A stretch of 64,000 bases of DNA, from positions 1,116,001 through 1,180,000 of the forward strand of contig NZ_JAINVV010000004.1 of the NCBI RefSeq assembly GCF_019880585.1, read 5' to 3'. The translations under genes and the position numbers were made by a program. A model generated the notes under the pieces. The model saw only the letters and a program-made list of their open reading frames with translations. It had not been told where the DNA came from and made no database searches. Shown here one piece after another: positions 1 through 8,795 of the stretch; within the stretch, counting starts at the first letter, position 1; each line of letters begins with the position of its first letter. Origin of the DNA: Sphingomonas colocasiae (GTDB lineage Bacteria; Pseudomonadota; Alphaproteobacteria; Sphingomonadales; Sphingomonadaceae).

Positions 1-1409
1 TCATGACCGTGCTGTGCCTGCTGCTGTTCGTCGGCGCGATGGGCAAGTCCGCCCAGCTCGGCCTGCACACCTGGCTTCCCGACGCGATGGAAGGCCCGAC
101 CCCGGTTTCGGCGCTGATCCACGCCGCCACCATGGTGACCGCCGGCGTTTTCATGGTCTGCCGTCTTTCGCCGATGTTCGAGGCCGCGCCGGTGGCGCTC
201 GGCTTCGTCACCTTCATCGGCGCCGCGACTTGCCTGTTTGCGGCGACCGTCGGCACGACCCAGACCGACATCAAGCGTGTCATCGCCTATTCGACCTGCT
301 CGCAGCTCGGCTATATGTTCTTCGCGGCCGGCGTCGGCGCCTATGGCGCGGCGATGTTCCACCTGTTCACCCACGCCTTCTTCAAGGCTTTGCTCTTCCT
401 GGGCGCGGGTTCGGTGATCCATGCGATGCACCACGAACAGGACATGCGCTATTATGGCGGCCTGCGGAAGAAGATCCCGCTCACCTTCTGGGCGATGATG
501 GCGGGCACGCTTGCGATCACGGGCGTCGGCATTCCGCTGGTCGGTATCGGCTTCGCCGGTTTCTATTCGAAGGACATGATCCTCGAAGCCGCCTTCGCCT
601 CGGGCTATCACGGCCAGGTCGCCTTCGCGGTCGGCGCGTTCGCCGCGCTGCTCACGAGCTTCTATTCGTGGCGCCTGATCTTCCTCACTTTCTTCGGCAA
701 GCCGCGCTGGGAGCAATCCGAGCATATCCAGCATGCCGTTCATGACGATCATCACGGCCATGCCGATCACGGCCATGCCGATCACGGCCACGCCGCGCAT
801 GGCCATGACGATCATGCACACGGCCACGCCGAAAGCGACGGCACCGCGGGCTATCACCCGCACGAAAGCCCGCTGCCGATGCTGGTGCCGCTGCTCGTGC
901 TCGGCCTGGGCGCGGTGTTCGCGGGCGTTGCCTTCCATCATGCCTTTATCGGTTCGGAGCATGGCGCCGAATTCTGGAAGGGCAGCCTGGCGTTCGACGC
1001 GCATCTGATGCACGCGGCGCACGAGGTGCCGACCTGGGTGAAATTCACGCCGTTCGCGGTCATGCTGACCGGCCTGTTCATCGCCTGGTGGGCCTATATG
1101 AAGGATACGACCCTGCCGGCGCGCTTCACGGCCTCGGCGCGCGGCCTCTATGCCTTCCTGCTCAACAAATGGTATTTCGACGAGCTCTACAACATCGTGT
1201 TCGTGAAGCCGGCCTTCTGGTTCGGCCGCCTCTTCTGGAAGAAGGGCGACGAGGGGACGATCGATCGCTTCGGCCCCAACGGGCTGGCGGCGCTCGTGGT
1301 GCGCGGCAGCGCGATCAGCGCGAAGCTGCAGTCGGGATATCTCTACACCTATGCGCTGGTGATGCTGCTCGGCCTTGCGGCCGCGGCCACCTGGGCGATC
1401 GCCCGATGA
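1..1409 (+). CDS. nuoL: NADH-quinone oxidoreductase subunit L, C-terminal part (5' end outside window)
   Basis: This is the antiporter-like membrane subunit of respiratory complex I, which couples electron transfer to proton pumping in the inner membrane. About 468 residues are visible, roughly the last two thirds of a normal NuoL. The frame is open to the window edge, so the ATG at 3 is internal. Conserved proton-channel stretches are visible, such as the [20 protein letters not shown]-type block near residues 22-41 and [13 protein letters not shown] near 91-103. TM helices fill the rest, ending in the long C-terminal helix region. A strongly His-rich loop lies at visible residues 241-276 (15 His in 36 positions) and carries a 15-bp DNA repeat. 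nuoM and nuoN follow on the same strand. Family assignment is secure; only the N-terminus is missing. Confidence 0.97.
   Translation, partial: MTVLCLLLFVGAMGKSAQLGLHTWLPDAMEGPTPVSALIHAATMVTAGVFMVCRLSPMFEAAPVALGFVTFIGAATCLFAATVGTTQTDIKRVIAYSTCSQLGYMFFAAGVGAYGAAMFHLFTHAFFKALLFLGAGSVIHAMHHEQDMRYYGGLRKKIPLTFWAMMAGTLAITGVGIPLVGIGFAGFYSKDMILEAAFASGYHGQVAFAVGAFAALLTSFYSWRLIFLTFFGKPRWEQSEHIQHAVHDDHHGHADHGHADHGHAAHGHDDHAHGHAESDGTAGYHPHESPLPMLVPLLVLGLGAVFAGVAFHHAFIGSEHGAEFWKGSLAFDAHLMHAAHEVPTWVKFTPFAVMLTGLFIAWWAYMKDTTLPARFTASARGLYAFLLNKWYFDELYNIVFVKPAFWFGRLFWKKGDEGTIDRFGPNGLAALVVRGSAISAKLQSGYLYTYALVMLLGLAAAATWAIAR
753..797 (+). repeat. 15-bp tandem repeat coding the His-rich NuoL loop
   Basis: The unit CACGGCCATGCCGAT occurs twice exactly (753-767, 768-782), followed by a third diverged unit (783-797). 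It encodes part of the [14 protein letters not shown] stretch of the NuoL hydrophilic loop. The in-frame 15-bp unit suggests growth by slippage. Confidence 0.85.
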
Positions 1410-1421
1410 GCGCTACTAAAT

Positions 1422-1498
1422 CACCGTTTGTCCCGAGCGTAGTCGAGGGACGGTTGGCATCGCGCGGGCGTGTCTCGACTTCGCTCGACACGAACGGG
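1422..1498. repeat. GTCGAG-type intergenic inverted-repeat element, copy A
   Basis: The element starts CACCGTTTGTCCCGAGCG and ends CGCTCGACACGAACGG. The ends form an imperfect inverted repeat, with an inner GAGCG(t/a)AGTCGAG facing CTCGACTTCGCTC. Related copies sit at 5271-5372, 20279-20381 and 38207-38325. This one lies between nuoL and nuoM inside an operon and accounts for nearly all of that gap. It may be a REP/MITE-like element or a processing hairpin; the function is not known from the sequence. Confidence 0.85.
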
Positions 1499-1512
1499 CT
1501 GGGGGTAATTTC

Positions 1513-3063
1513 GTGAACGGGCTTCCCATCCTTTCGATCATGCTGGGCGTGCCGATGGTCGCCGCCATCGTGTGTCTTTACGTCAACGCGCAGACCGCGC
1601 GGACGGTCGCGCTGGGCGCGACCTTGGTCGATTTCGTCCTCGGCATCCTGCTCTGGCTGAATTTCGACGCCAGCGTTGCCGGCGCGCAGTGGCAGTTCAC
1701 CGAATATGTGCCGGTGTTCGGCCGCTTCGCCTGGGCGCTGGGCATCGACGGCATCGCGCTGATGCTGATCATGCTTTCGGTCTTCCTGATGCCGATCTGC
1801 ATCCTGGCGAGCTGGGAGTCGATCGAGGACCGCGTCGGCGAATATATGGCGGCGTTCCTGCTCATGGAAACGCTGATGATCGGCGTGTTCACCGCGCAGG
1901 ATCTGTTCCTGTTCTACATCTTCTTCGAAGCCGGCCTGATCCCGATGTATCTGATCATCGGCATCTGGGGCGGTGCGAACCGGATCTACGCCAGCTACAA
2001 ATTCTTCCTCTACACGTTGCTGGGATCGGTGCTGATGCTGATCGCGATGCTGTGGATGGCGCAGGAGGCGGGGACGACCTCCATCCCGCAGCTGATGGCA
2101 TACGACTTCCCGGCGAATGCTCAGACATTGCTGTTCCTCGCCTTCTTCGCCAGCTTCGCGGTGAAGATGCCGATGTGGCCGGTCCATACCTGGCTGCCCG
2201 ACGCGCACGTGCAGGCGCCGACGGCGGGCTCGGTCATCCTGGCTGGCGTGCTGCTGAAGATGGGCGGTTACGGCTTCATCCGCTTCTCGCTGCCGATGTT
2301 CCCGATCGCTTCGGCCGAACTCGCCTGGCTGATCTTCGCGCTGTCGATGATCGCGGTGGTGGTCACGTCGCTGATCGCGCTCGTCCAGCAGGACATGAAG
2401 AAGCTGATCGCCTATTCGTCGGTCGCACACATGGCGATCGTGACGATCGGCCTGTTCTCGTTCAATCGCCAGGGCCTCGAAGGCGCGATGGTCGTGATGC
2501 TCAGCCACGGTCTGGTCTCGGGCGCTCTCTTCCTGTGCGTCGGCGTGATCTACGACCGGCTCCATACCCGCGAGATCTCGCGCTATGGCGGTCTTGCGAA
2601 CAACATGCCCAAATATGCGCTGTTCTTCATGCTGTTCACCATGGCGTCGGTCGGCCTGCCCGGCACCAGCGGCTTTGTCGGCGAATTCCTCGCGCTGGCG
2701 GGTATCTACGAAATGTCAAGCTGGGTCGCGCTGGTGTGCACGACGGGCATCATCCTGGGTGCCGCCTATATGCTCTACCTCTATCGCCGAATTGCGTTTG
2801 GCGAACTGACCAAGGATGACGTCCGCGCCATGCCTGATCTGTCGGGCCGTGAAATCTGGCTGCTCGCGCCGATCGCTGCGGTGGTGATGTGGATGGGCGT
2901 CTATCCCGAAAGCTTCATCGTGCCGATGCGCAAGGACATCGGTACGCTCGTCGCGCGGCTCGAGCCGACGCGGCCGACCGGCGACATGAAGATCGCGGCA
3001 GGCAAGCCCACGCCCGCTGCCGGACACGGCTCAACCCATGAAACTCAGGCGGAGGCGCACTGA
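1513..3063 (+). CDS. nuoM: NADH-quinone oxidoreductase subunit M
   Basis: This is the second antiporter-like proton-translocating membrane subunit of complex I (516 residues, normal family length). It is almost entirely transmembrane helices. The conserved channel block [19 protein letters not shown] is near residues 219-237, and [12 protein letters not shown] near 296-307 carries the conserved lysine. The C-terminus is a short Pro/His-rich tail. The start is GTG, preceded by a GGGGGT purine run. The 103-bp gap after nuoL is occupied by a repeat element, whereas nuoM and nuoN overlap by one base (TGATG). Confidence in the assignment is very high. Confidence 0.98.
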   Translation: MNGLPILSIMLGVPMVAAIVCLYVNAQTARTVALGATLVDFVLGILLWLNFDASVAGAQWQFTEYVPVFGRFAWALGIDGIALMLIMLSVFLMPICILASWESIEDRVGEYMAAFLLMETLMIGVFTAQDLFLFYIFFEAGLIPMYLIIGIWGGANRIYASYKFFLYTLLGSVLMLIAMLWMAQEAGTTSIPQLMAYDFPANAQTLLFLAFFASFAVKMPMWPVHTWLPDAHVQAPTAGSVILAGVLLKMGGYGFIRFSLPMFPIASAELAWLIFALSMIAVVVTSLIALVQQDMKKLIAYSSVAHMAIVTIGLFSFNRQGLEGAMVVMLSHGLVSGALFLCVGVIYDRLHTREISRYGGLANNMPKYALFFMLFTMASVGLPGTSGFVGEFLALAGIYEMSSWVALVCTTGIILGAAYMLYLYRRIAFGELTKDDVRAMPDLSGREIWLLAPIAAVVMWMGVYPESFIVPMRKDIGTLVARLEPTRPTGDMKIAAGKPTPAAGHGSTHETQAEAH

Positions 3064-4502
3064 TGGACTACGCGCAATCCGTTCTGATGGCGCTGCCGGA
3101 GGTGATCATCACCCTCGGCGCGCTCGCCCTGCTGCTCGTAGCGGCCTATGCCGGCGACAAGGCGACCCGCGCGGTGAGCTGGCTCGCCGTGCTGGTGCTC
3201 GCGGGCGCTTCGGTCAGCCTGCTCGGCCTGCCGGGCAATGGTGGCGAGGCGTTTCATGGCCTCTATCGCGCCGATGGCTTCGCGGCCTTCTCCAAGCTGC
3301 TCATCTATATCGCGGCGGCGGTGTCGATCGCGATCGCGCCGGCCTTCTTCTCGCGCGGCGAACCGCTGCGCGCCGAATATCCGGTGCTGATCCTGCTGGC
3401 CTCTGTCGGCATGGGCATGATGGTGTCGGCGGGCGACCTGCTGACCCTCTATGTCGGGCTGGAGCTCAACAGCCTCGCCGCTTACGTGCTCGCCAGCTTC
3501 ATGCGGCGCGACACGCGCTCTGCTGAAGCAGGCCTCAAATATTTCGTGCTCGGCGCGCTCGCCAGCGGCATCCTGCTCTACGGCATCTCGCTGCTCTACG
3601 GTTTCACCGGCACGACGATGTTCGACGGCGTCGCGGTCGCGATGCGTGACGGCCTGTCCAACGGCGAATTGTTCGGGCTGGTGTTCGTGCTCGCCGGCCT
3701 GGCGTTCAAGATCAGCGCGGTGCCGTTCCATATGTGGACGCCCGACGTGTACGAAGGCGCGCCGACCCCGGTGACGGCCTTCTTCGCCTCCGCGCCCAAG
3801 GTCGCGGCGATGGCGCTCACCGCGCGCATCGCGGTGGAAGCGATGGGCCCGGCCACCGACGCCTGGCGCCAGATCATCGTCTTCGCAGCACTGGCGTCGA
3901 TCGTGCTCGGCGCGGTCGCGGCGATCGGCCAGAGCAACATCAAGCGTCTGCTCGCCTATTCGTCGATCAACAATGTCGGCTTCGTCCTGATCGGCCTTGC
4001 CGCCGGCACCCAGGCCGGCGTCTCGGCGGTGCTCACCTATCTCGCCGTCTACGTCGCGATGACCTTGGGCAGCTTCCTCTGCGTGCTGCAGATGCGCGAT
4101 GCGGAGGGCAATCATGTCGAGAGCATCGCCAGCCTGTCCGGCCTGTCGCGCACGCGCCCGGCGCTCGCCGCCGCCTTCGCGATCTTCATGTTCAGCCTGG
4201 CGGGCATTCCACCGCTGCTCGGCTTCTGGGCGAAGTTCCTGGTGTTCGATGCGGCGGTCGCCGCCGGCCTGTGGCCGCTCGCCGCGATCGGCATCGCCGC
4301 GTCGGTGATCGGCGCCTTCTATTATCTGAAGATCGTCAAGACGATGTATTTCGACGATCCGGCGCCCAGCTATCGTCCGGTCGACAGCTATGTCGAAGGC
4401 GGGTTGATCGCGGTCGCAGCACTCTTCGTCTCGCCGCTCGGCTATTTCCTGATCCCCGCGCTCGGCGTGGCGACGATGAACGCGGCGCAGGCGCTGTTCT
4501 GA
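3063..4502 (+). CDS. nuoN: NADH-quinone oxidoreductase subunit N
   Basis: This is the third antiporter-like subunit of complex I (479 residues) and the last gene of the nuo operon seen here. It is a multi-spanning protein with the family block FHMWTPDVYEGAPTPVTAFF near residues 222-241 and NIKRLLAYSSINNVGF near 294-309, which carry channel residues. The ATG overlaps the nuoM stop by one base and has a GGAGG Shine-Dalgarno 8 nt upstream. The overlap points to translational coupling with nuoM. Confidence 0.98.
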   Translation: MDYAQSVLMALPEVIITLGALALLLVAAYAGDKATRAVSWLAVLVLAGASVSLLGLPGNGGEAFHGLYRADGFAAFSKLLIYIAAAVSIAIAPAFFSRGEPLRAEYPVLILLASVGMGMMVSAGDLLTLYVGLELNSLAAYVLASFMRRDTRSAEAGLKYFVLGALASGILLYGISLLYGFTGTTMFDGVAVAMRDGLSNGELFGLVFVLAGLAFKISAVPFHMWTPDVYEGAPTPVTAFFASAPKVAAMALTARIAVEAMGPATDAWRQIIVFAALASIVLGAVAAIGQSNIKRLLAYSSINNVGFVLIGLAAGTQAGVSAVLTYLAVYVAMTLGSFLCVLQMRDAEGNHVESIASLSGLSRTRPALAAAFAIFMFSLAGIPPLLGFWAKFLVFDAAVAAGLWPLAAIGIAASVIGAFYYLKIVKTMYFDDPAPSYRPVDSYVEGGLIAVAALFVSPLGYFLIPALGVATMNAAQALF

Positions 4503-4514
4503 TCGACATCATGC

Positions 4515-4550
4515 ACGGGCCTTCATCTGCCTTTGGCGGGGAAGGCCCGT
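4515..4550 (+). promoter_or_regulatory. Inverted repeat covering the birA ribosome-binding region
   Basis: The arms ACGGGCCTTC (4515-4524) and GAAGGCCCGT (4541-4550) form a perfect 10-bp stem. The purine-rich GGGGAAGG that should serve as birA Shine-Dalgarno lies in the 3' arm, a few bases before the ATG at 4555. The hairpin could therefore mask birA translation or terminate or process the nuo transcript. There is no U-tract, so a classical terminator is unlikely. Confidence 0.5.
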
Positions 4551-4554
4551 CGAT

Positions 4555-5262
4555 ATGACCGTGATCCGCACTGTCGAGCGGACGGCATCGACCAACCAGG
4601 ACATGCTCGCGCTTGCCGGCGCCGGTGAAGCCGAAGGGCTTTGGCTGCGCGCCGTCACGCAAAGCGCCGGACGCGGGCGGCTTGGGCGGAGCTGGTCTTC
4701 GCCGCCCGGCAACCTCTATGTCAGCACGCTGGTGCGGCCGCGCGCCAGCGATCCCTCCGTCGCCACGCTCGCGCTCGTCGCGGCGGTTGCGCTCCACGAA
4801 GTGCTCGTCGCTTGGAGCGGCAGCGACGCGCTCCGCATCAAATGGCCCAACGACATATTGCTCGACGGCGCGAAACTGTCGGGCATCCTGCTCGAAGGGG
4901 CGGGCGATGCGGTCGTGATCGGCATCGGCGTCAATCTGGCGCATCACCCGGAGGGGCTCGATCGCCCGGTGACGAGCCTGGCCGCGCACGGCGCAGCGCC
5001 CGATCCGGCACTGTTTCTCGACGATCTCGCCGCCGCGTTCGCGCGCTGGCTGGCGCGCTGGCGCGGCGAGGGGCTGGAACCGGTGCGCGAACGCTGGCTG
5101 GCCGCAGCCCATGCGCGCGGCACCGCATTGACCGCGAACCTGCCCGATGGCGAGAGCGTCGAAGGGCTGTTCGACGGTCTCGACGCGGGTGGTGCGCTTA
5201 TCCTGCGCTTGGCGGACGGCACCTCGCGTGCCATTCACGCCGGCGATGTCTTCCTGATCTGA
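4555..5262 (+). CDS. birA: Biotin--[acetyl-CoA-carboxylase] ligase
   Basis: This cytoplasmic enzyme activates biotin to biotinyl-AMP and attaches it to the biotin carboxyl carrier protein of acetyl-CoA carboxylase. It has 235 residues and lacks the N-terminal DNA-binding domain of the E. coli repressor type, so it is a monofunctional ligase. Visible motifs are the ST-N start (TASTNQDM), the biotin/ATP loop GRGRLGRSWSSPPGN near residues 40-54, the KWPNDI block near 98-103 with the following KLSGIL lysine, and GIGVN near 123-127. A C-terminal SH3-like domain follows. The gene lies directly after nuoN, a placement seen often in alphaproteobacteria, and is followed by coaX. Confidence 0.96.
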   Translation: MTVIRTVERTASTNQDMLALAGAGEAEGLWLRAVTQSAGRGRLGRSWSSPPGNLYVSTLVRPRASDPSVATLALVAAVALHEVLVAWSGSDALRIKWPNDILLDGAKLSGILLEGAGDAVVIGIGVNLAHHPEGLDRPVTSLAAHGAAPDPALFLDDLAAAFARWLARWRGEGLEPVRERWLAAAHARGTALTANLPDGESVEGLFDGLDAGGALILRLADGTSRAIHAGDVFLI

Positions 5263-5270
5263 TGAAAGGA

Positions 5271-5372
5271 CACCGTTTGTCCCGAGCGAAGTCGAGGGAC
5301 GCCGTAGAGCGCATCATTCGCCTTTTGGGCCGGCGCGAAAACGTATCTCGACTTCGCTCGATACGAACGGTG
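5271..5372. repeat. GTCGAG-type intergenic inverted-repeat element, copy B
   Basis: This is the cleanest copy: the left end CACCGTTTGTCCCGAGCG mirrors the right end CGCTCGATACGAACGGTG. Inner arms are GAGCGAAGTCGAG and CTCGACTTCGCTC. It fills the birA-coaX gap and ends just before the coaX Shine-Dalgarno. Confidence 0.88.
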
Positions 5373-5388
5373 GGATAGGGAGTTCCGT

Positions 5389-6162
5389 ATGCTGCTCGCC
5401 ATCGATGCCGGAAACACCAATGTCGTCTGCGCGCTGGTCGATCAGGGCCAGATCCGCGCGCGCTGGCGCATCGCGACCGATCCGCGCCGCACGGGCGACG
5501 AATATGCGGTGTGGGTGAACCAGCTCCTCCAGCTCGAAGGGCTCGATCGCAGCGTCGTCGATGGCGTGATCATCGGCACCGTCGTCCCGCGCACGCTCCA
5601 CAACCTCCAGGTGCTGAGCAGCAAATATTTCGGCGTGGAGGCGATCATCGCGGGGCAGGGGGCCGCGCAATGGGGCTTCCCGCTCGACGTGGACGAGCCC
5701 CAGAATCTGGGCGCCGATCGCGCGCTCAACATGATCGCTGCGCATGCCCAGCACGAAGGCGATCTGATCATCATCGATTTCGGCACCGCGACCACCTTCG
5801 ATGTCGTCGATTATCGCGGCGCCTATAAGGGCGGGGTGATCGCGCCGGGCGTCAACCTGTCGCTCGACGCGCTGGTCACCGCCGCCGCCAAGCTGCCGCG
5901 CATCGCCATCGAGGCGCCGAAGAGCGATTCGGTGATCGGCCGCAACACCGTCGACCAGATGCATATCGGCATCTATTGGGGCTATGTCGCGATGATCGAG
6001 GGGTTGCTCGCGCGTACCAAGGCCGAAATCGGCCGCCCGGCGAAGGTGATCGCCACCGGCGGGCTGGCGACTTTGTTCGAGATGCACGATATGTTCGACG
6101 TGATCGAGCCCGATCTCACGATCCGCGGCCTCTCGATGCTCTACGAGCGCAGCCGCGGCTGA
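5389..6162 (+). CDS. coaX: Type III pantothenate kinase
   Basis: This enzyme phosphorylates pantothenate with ATP, the first committed step of coenzyme A synthesis, in the cytoplasm. It has 257 residues, typical for CoaX. The ASKHA-fold motifs are visible: phosphate 1 loop [11 protein letters not shown] at residues 5-15, GADRALNM near 107-114, and the [11 protein letters not shown] block near 127-137 followed by GGVIAPG near 146-152. The ATG has an AGGGAG Shine-Dalgarno about 7 nt upstream. It is preceded by a repeat element and followed by a strong hairpin with a short T-run. Confidence 0.97.
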   Translation: MLLAIDAGNTNVVCALVDQGQIRARWRIATDPRRTGDEYAVWVNQLLQLEGLDRSVVDGVIIGTVVPRTLHNLQVLSSKYFGVEAIIAGQGAAQWGFPLDVDEPQNLGADRALNMIAAHAQHEGDLIIIDFGTATTFDVVDYRGAYKGGVIAPGVNLSLDALVTAAAKLPRIAIEAPKSDSVIGRNTVDQMHIGIYWGYVAMIEGLLARTKAEIGRPAKVIATGGLATLFEMHDMFDVIEPDLTIRGLSMLYERSRG

Positions 6163-6175
6163 CGTTTCGAATGCC

Positions 6176-6199
6176 GCACCGGCCCCGCGCCGGTGCTTT
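6176..6199 (+). terminator. Probable rho-independent terminator after coaX
   Basis: The stem GCACCGGC (6176-6183) pairs with GCCGGTGC (6189-6196) around a 5-base loop and is followed by TTT. The T-run is short, so strength is uncertain. The position, just after the coaX stop and before the rnj start, fits. Confidence 0.6.
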
Positions 6200-6274
6200 C
6201 GCGTTGCCGGCCTTCGGCATCGCCAGGTCCGGCGCCTCGCCGGGCCGACAGGATAGAATTGGACCGATCAAGAC

Positions 6275-7927
6275 GTGACCAGACCCGGCAACGAACTCCT
6301 CTTCCTCGCGCTTGGCGGCTCGGGCGAGATCGGCATGAACGTCAATCTCTACGGCACCCAGGGCAAATGGGTGATGGTGGATTGCGGGCTGACCTTCGCC
6401 GATCCCGCCTATCCCGGCGTGGAACTGATCCTGCCCGACCTGACCTTTATCGAGGAACGCGCCGACGATCTGCTCGGCATCGTGCTCACCCATGGGCATG
6501 AGGATCATATCGGCGCCTTGCCCTATCTGGCGGCGGATCTGGGCGTGCCGCTGTTCGCAACCCCGTTCACCGCCGGGTTGATCAAGGGCAAGCTCGACGA
6601 GGAGGGACTGAGCGAACGCGTCGAGCTCGTGATCGTCGAGAATGAGGGCAGCTTCCAGCTCGGGCCTTTCGGCTTCCGCTATGTACCGCTGGCGCATTCG
6701 ATTCCCGAGGGCAACGCGCTGCTGATCGAAACGCCCCATGGCCGCGTCTTCCACACCGGTGACTGGAAGCTCGACGATGCGCCGCAGCTCGGCGAACCCT
6801 CGACTCCGGCGGAGCTGAGCGCGATCGGCGACCAGGGCGTGCTCGCACTCGTCTGCGATTCGACCAATGTCTTCAATCCCGAGGCGTCGGGGTCGGAAGG
6901 CGCGGTGCGCGACGGGCTCGACGCGGTGATCGGCGCGGCGACCGGGCGTGTGCTCGTCACCACTTTCGCCTCCAACGCCGCGCGGCTCCAGACATTGGGG
7001 CAGGTGGCGAAGGATACGGGGCGGACGCTTTGTGTCGCGGGCCGCTCGCTCGACCGTATCCTGCGCGTCGCGAAGAGTGTCGGGTATCTGAAGGATTTTC
7101 CCGACACCGTCGATTTCGACACGATCATGTCGCTGCCGCCCTCCAAGGCGATGATCGTGGCGACCGGCGGGCAGGGCGAGCCGCGCGCCGCGCTGTCGCG
7201 GATCGCGGAAGGGAGCCATATCATCAAGCTGGGCGAGGGCGATCTGGTCGTCTTCTCGTCGAAGCAGATTCCCGGCAACGAGATCGCGATCGGCAAGATC
7301 CAGAACGCGCTGTCGGCGGCGGGCGTGGCGATGATCACCGATCGTCAGGCGCATGTCCATGTATCCGGCCATCCCGGCCGCCCCGAGCTCGCCGAAATGT
7401 ATCGCTGGATCCGTCCGCAGATCGTGCTGCCCGTCCATGGCGAGATGCGGCATATGGCGGAACAGGCGCGTTTCGCACTGTCTGAAGGCGTGCCCCGGTC
7501 GATCGTCCAGCAAAATGGCGAATTGCTGCGCCTGGCGCCCAATGGACCGGAGAAGCTGGGCTTCGAGCGCGTCGGGCGGCTCGTGCTTGACGGTGACGTG
7601 ATCCTGCCGGCCGATGGCACCACGCTCAACGAACGCCGCAAGATCTCGATCAACGGACAGATCTCGGTCGCGGTGGCGCTCGACGGCAACGATCGTCTGC
7701 TCGGCGATCCCCAGATCCGGCTTCAGGGTGTGCCCGTGGAGGAGGATCGCGAGGACTTCCTCGCCGATGCGATCGACGCCGCGCGCGCGGCGGTGCAGAA
7801 GGCGGGCAGCAAACGCGACGAGGAATTCTTGCGCGAGGCACTGCGCCTTGGCGTCCGGCGCAAGGCCACCGAATGGACGGGCAAGAAGCCCGTCGTCGAC
7901 GTTCTGATCGTGAGGGTGGGCAAATGA
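6275..7927 (+). CDS. rnj: Ribonuclease J
   Basis: This metallo-beta-lactamase/beta-CASP ribonuclease takes part in mRNA decay and rRNA maturation by endo- and 5'-exonuclease activity. It has 550 residues, the normal length. N-terminal ALGGSGEIGMN is followed by the zinc motif HGHEDHIG near residues 74-81, then HTGDWKLD near 160-167, the beta-CASP domain, and the late motifs HVSGH near 363-367 and LPVHGEMRHM near 385-394. The start is GTG at 6275, fitting the usual RNase J N-terminus; no strong Shine-Dalgarno is seen. The stop overlaps the next gene's ATG (ATGA), so the two are translationally coupled. Confidence 0.96.
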   Translation: MTRPGNELLFLALGGSGEIGMNVNLYGTQGKWVMVDCGLTFADPAYPGVELILPDLTFIEERADDLLGIVLTHGHEDHIGALPYLAADLGVPLFATPFTAGLIKGKLDEEGLSERVELVIVENEGSFQLGPFGFRYVPLAHSIPEGNALLIETPHGRVFHTGDWKLDDAPQLGEPSTPAELSAIGDQGVLALVCDSTNVFNPEASGSEGAVRDGLDAVIGAATGRVLVTTFASNAARLQTLGQVAKDTGRTLCVAGRSLDRILRVAKSVGYLKDFPDTVDFDTIMSLPPSKAMIVATGGQGEPRAALSRIAEGSHIIKLGEGDLVVFSSKQIPGNEIAIGKIQNALSAAGVAMITDRQAHVHVSGHPGRPELAEMYRWIRPQIVLPVHGEMRHMAEQARFALSEGVPRSIVQQNGELLRLAPNGPEKLGFERVGRLVLDGDVILPADGTTLNERRKISINGQISVAVALDGNDRLLGDPQIRLQGVPVEEDREDFLADAIDAARAAVQKAGSKRDEEFLREALRLGVRRKATEWTGKKPVVDVLIVRVGK

Positions 7928-8187
7928 CCTGGACCTCGGGCCTCGCGATCTACATGCTGTTCTGGGTGACCAGCGCCTTCATCGTGCTCCCTTTCCATGC
8001 GCGTACGCATGACGAAGCCGGCCTCTCCAAGATCCCCGGCCAGGCCGACAGCGCGCCGGCCAATTTCCGACCGCTCAGGGTGATCCTTTGGACCACGCTG
8101 ATCTCGGCCGCCATTTTTGCGCTTTATTACGCGAACTGGGTGTTCGGCTGGGTGACGGCCGACATGTTCGACGTCTTCGCGGACTGA
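7924..8187 (+). CDS. DUF1467 family membrane protein
   Basis: This is a small inner-membrane protein (87 residues) of unknown function. Two hydrophobic helices are visible, near residues 6-22 and 51-75, with the conserved block LPFHARTHDEAG between them that typifies the alphaproteobacterial DUF1467 family. The ATG at 7924 overlaps the rnj stop (ATGA) and was preferred over upstream in-frame starts lying inside rnj. It is co-transcribed with RNase J and converges on the minus-strand GST gene. Confidence 0.9.
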   Translation: MTWTSGLAIYMLFWVTSAFIVLPFHARTHDEAGLSKIPGQADSAPANFRPLRVILWTTLISAAIFALYYANWVFGWVTADMFDVFAD

Positions 8188-8203
8188 TCCGCACCCTTTA
8201 TCC

Positions 8204-8788
8204 TTACGCCGCGTCGACGCGGTCCAGCCAGTCCGCGATCACCGGGGCGGGTGTCGGGTAGAGGCCATAGATGGCGGCGAAGCGGCACCCGTAATACGCG
8301 GTGATGTCGGCGATCGAGAAGTCCGGGCCGGCCAGAAAGGGCGTCTCCGCGAGCCGGCTCTCCATCAGCTTCAGGAATGCGCGTGGGGCATCGGCGATCG
8401 ATCCGGCCCAGTCGGGATATTGCGTGATGCGTGCCGCGAACATCGGGTGGCGATGATGGCCATATTCGACGGCGGGAATCAGCAACTGGAATTCGGCGCG
8501 CCGTTCCCACATCGCGATCCGCGTCCGCTGCTCCAGCCCGTCGCCGCATAGATAGGGTGGGCCGGAGACGGCATCGAGATACTGGCAGATGATGAGCGAT
8601 TCGGTGATGCGCGCGCCATCGTCGAGCTCCAGCACCGGCACCTGGCCGATCGGATTGATCTCCCGATATTCGGTGCTCCTGGTGTCGTCCGCGTCGAGAT
8701 TGTGGAAATCGAGCGTCAGGCCCTTTTTGTTCGCCAGCATGGTGACGCGGAGCGGATTGGGTGCGAGCGGCTTCGAATAGAGCTTCAA
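8204..8788 (-). CDS. Glutathione S-transferase family protein
   Basis: This probable cytosolic glutathione transferase has 194 residues. The N-terminal thioredoxin-fold domain opens MKLYSKPLAPNPLRV and contains the cis-proline region GQVPVLELDDG near residues 47-57, followed by the glutathione-contacting ES dyad (RITESLII). The C-terminal all-helical domain contains the GPDFSIADITAY capping segment. The substrate cannot be inferred. It starts 7 nt after the stop of the upstream coiled-coil gene on the same strand, so the two probably form a transcription unit. Confidence 0.92.
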   Translation of the reverse strand: MKLYSKPLAPNPLRVTMLANKKGLTLDFHNLDADDTRSTEYREINPIGQVPVLELDDGARITESLIICQYLDAVSGPPYLCGDGLEQRTRIAMWERRAEFQLLIPAVEYGHHRHPMFAARITQYPDWAGSIADAPRAFLKLMESRLAETPFLAGPDFSIADITAYYGCRFAAIYGLYPTPAPVIADWLDRVDAA

Positions 8789-8795
8789 CGGGCGA

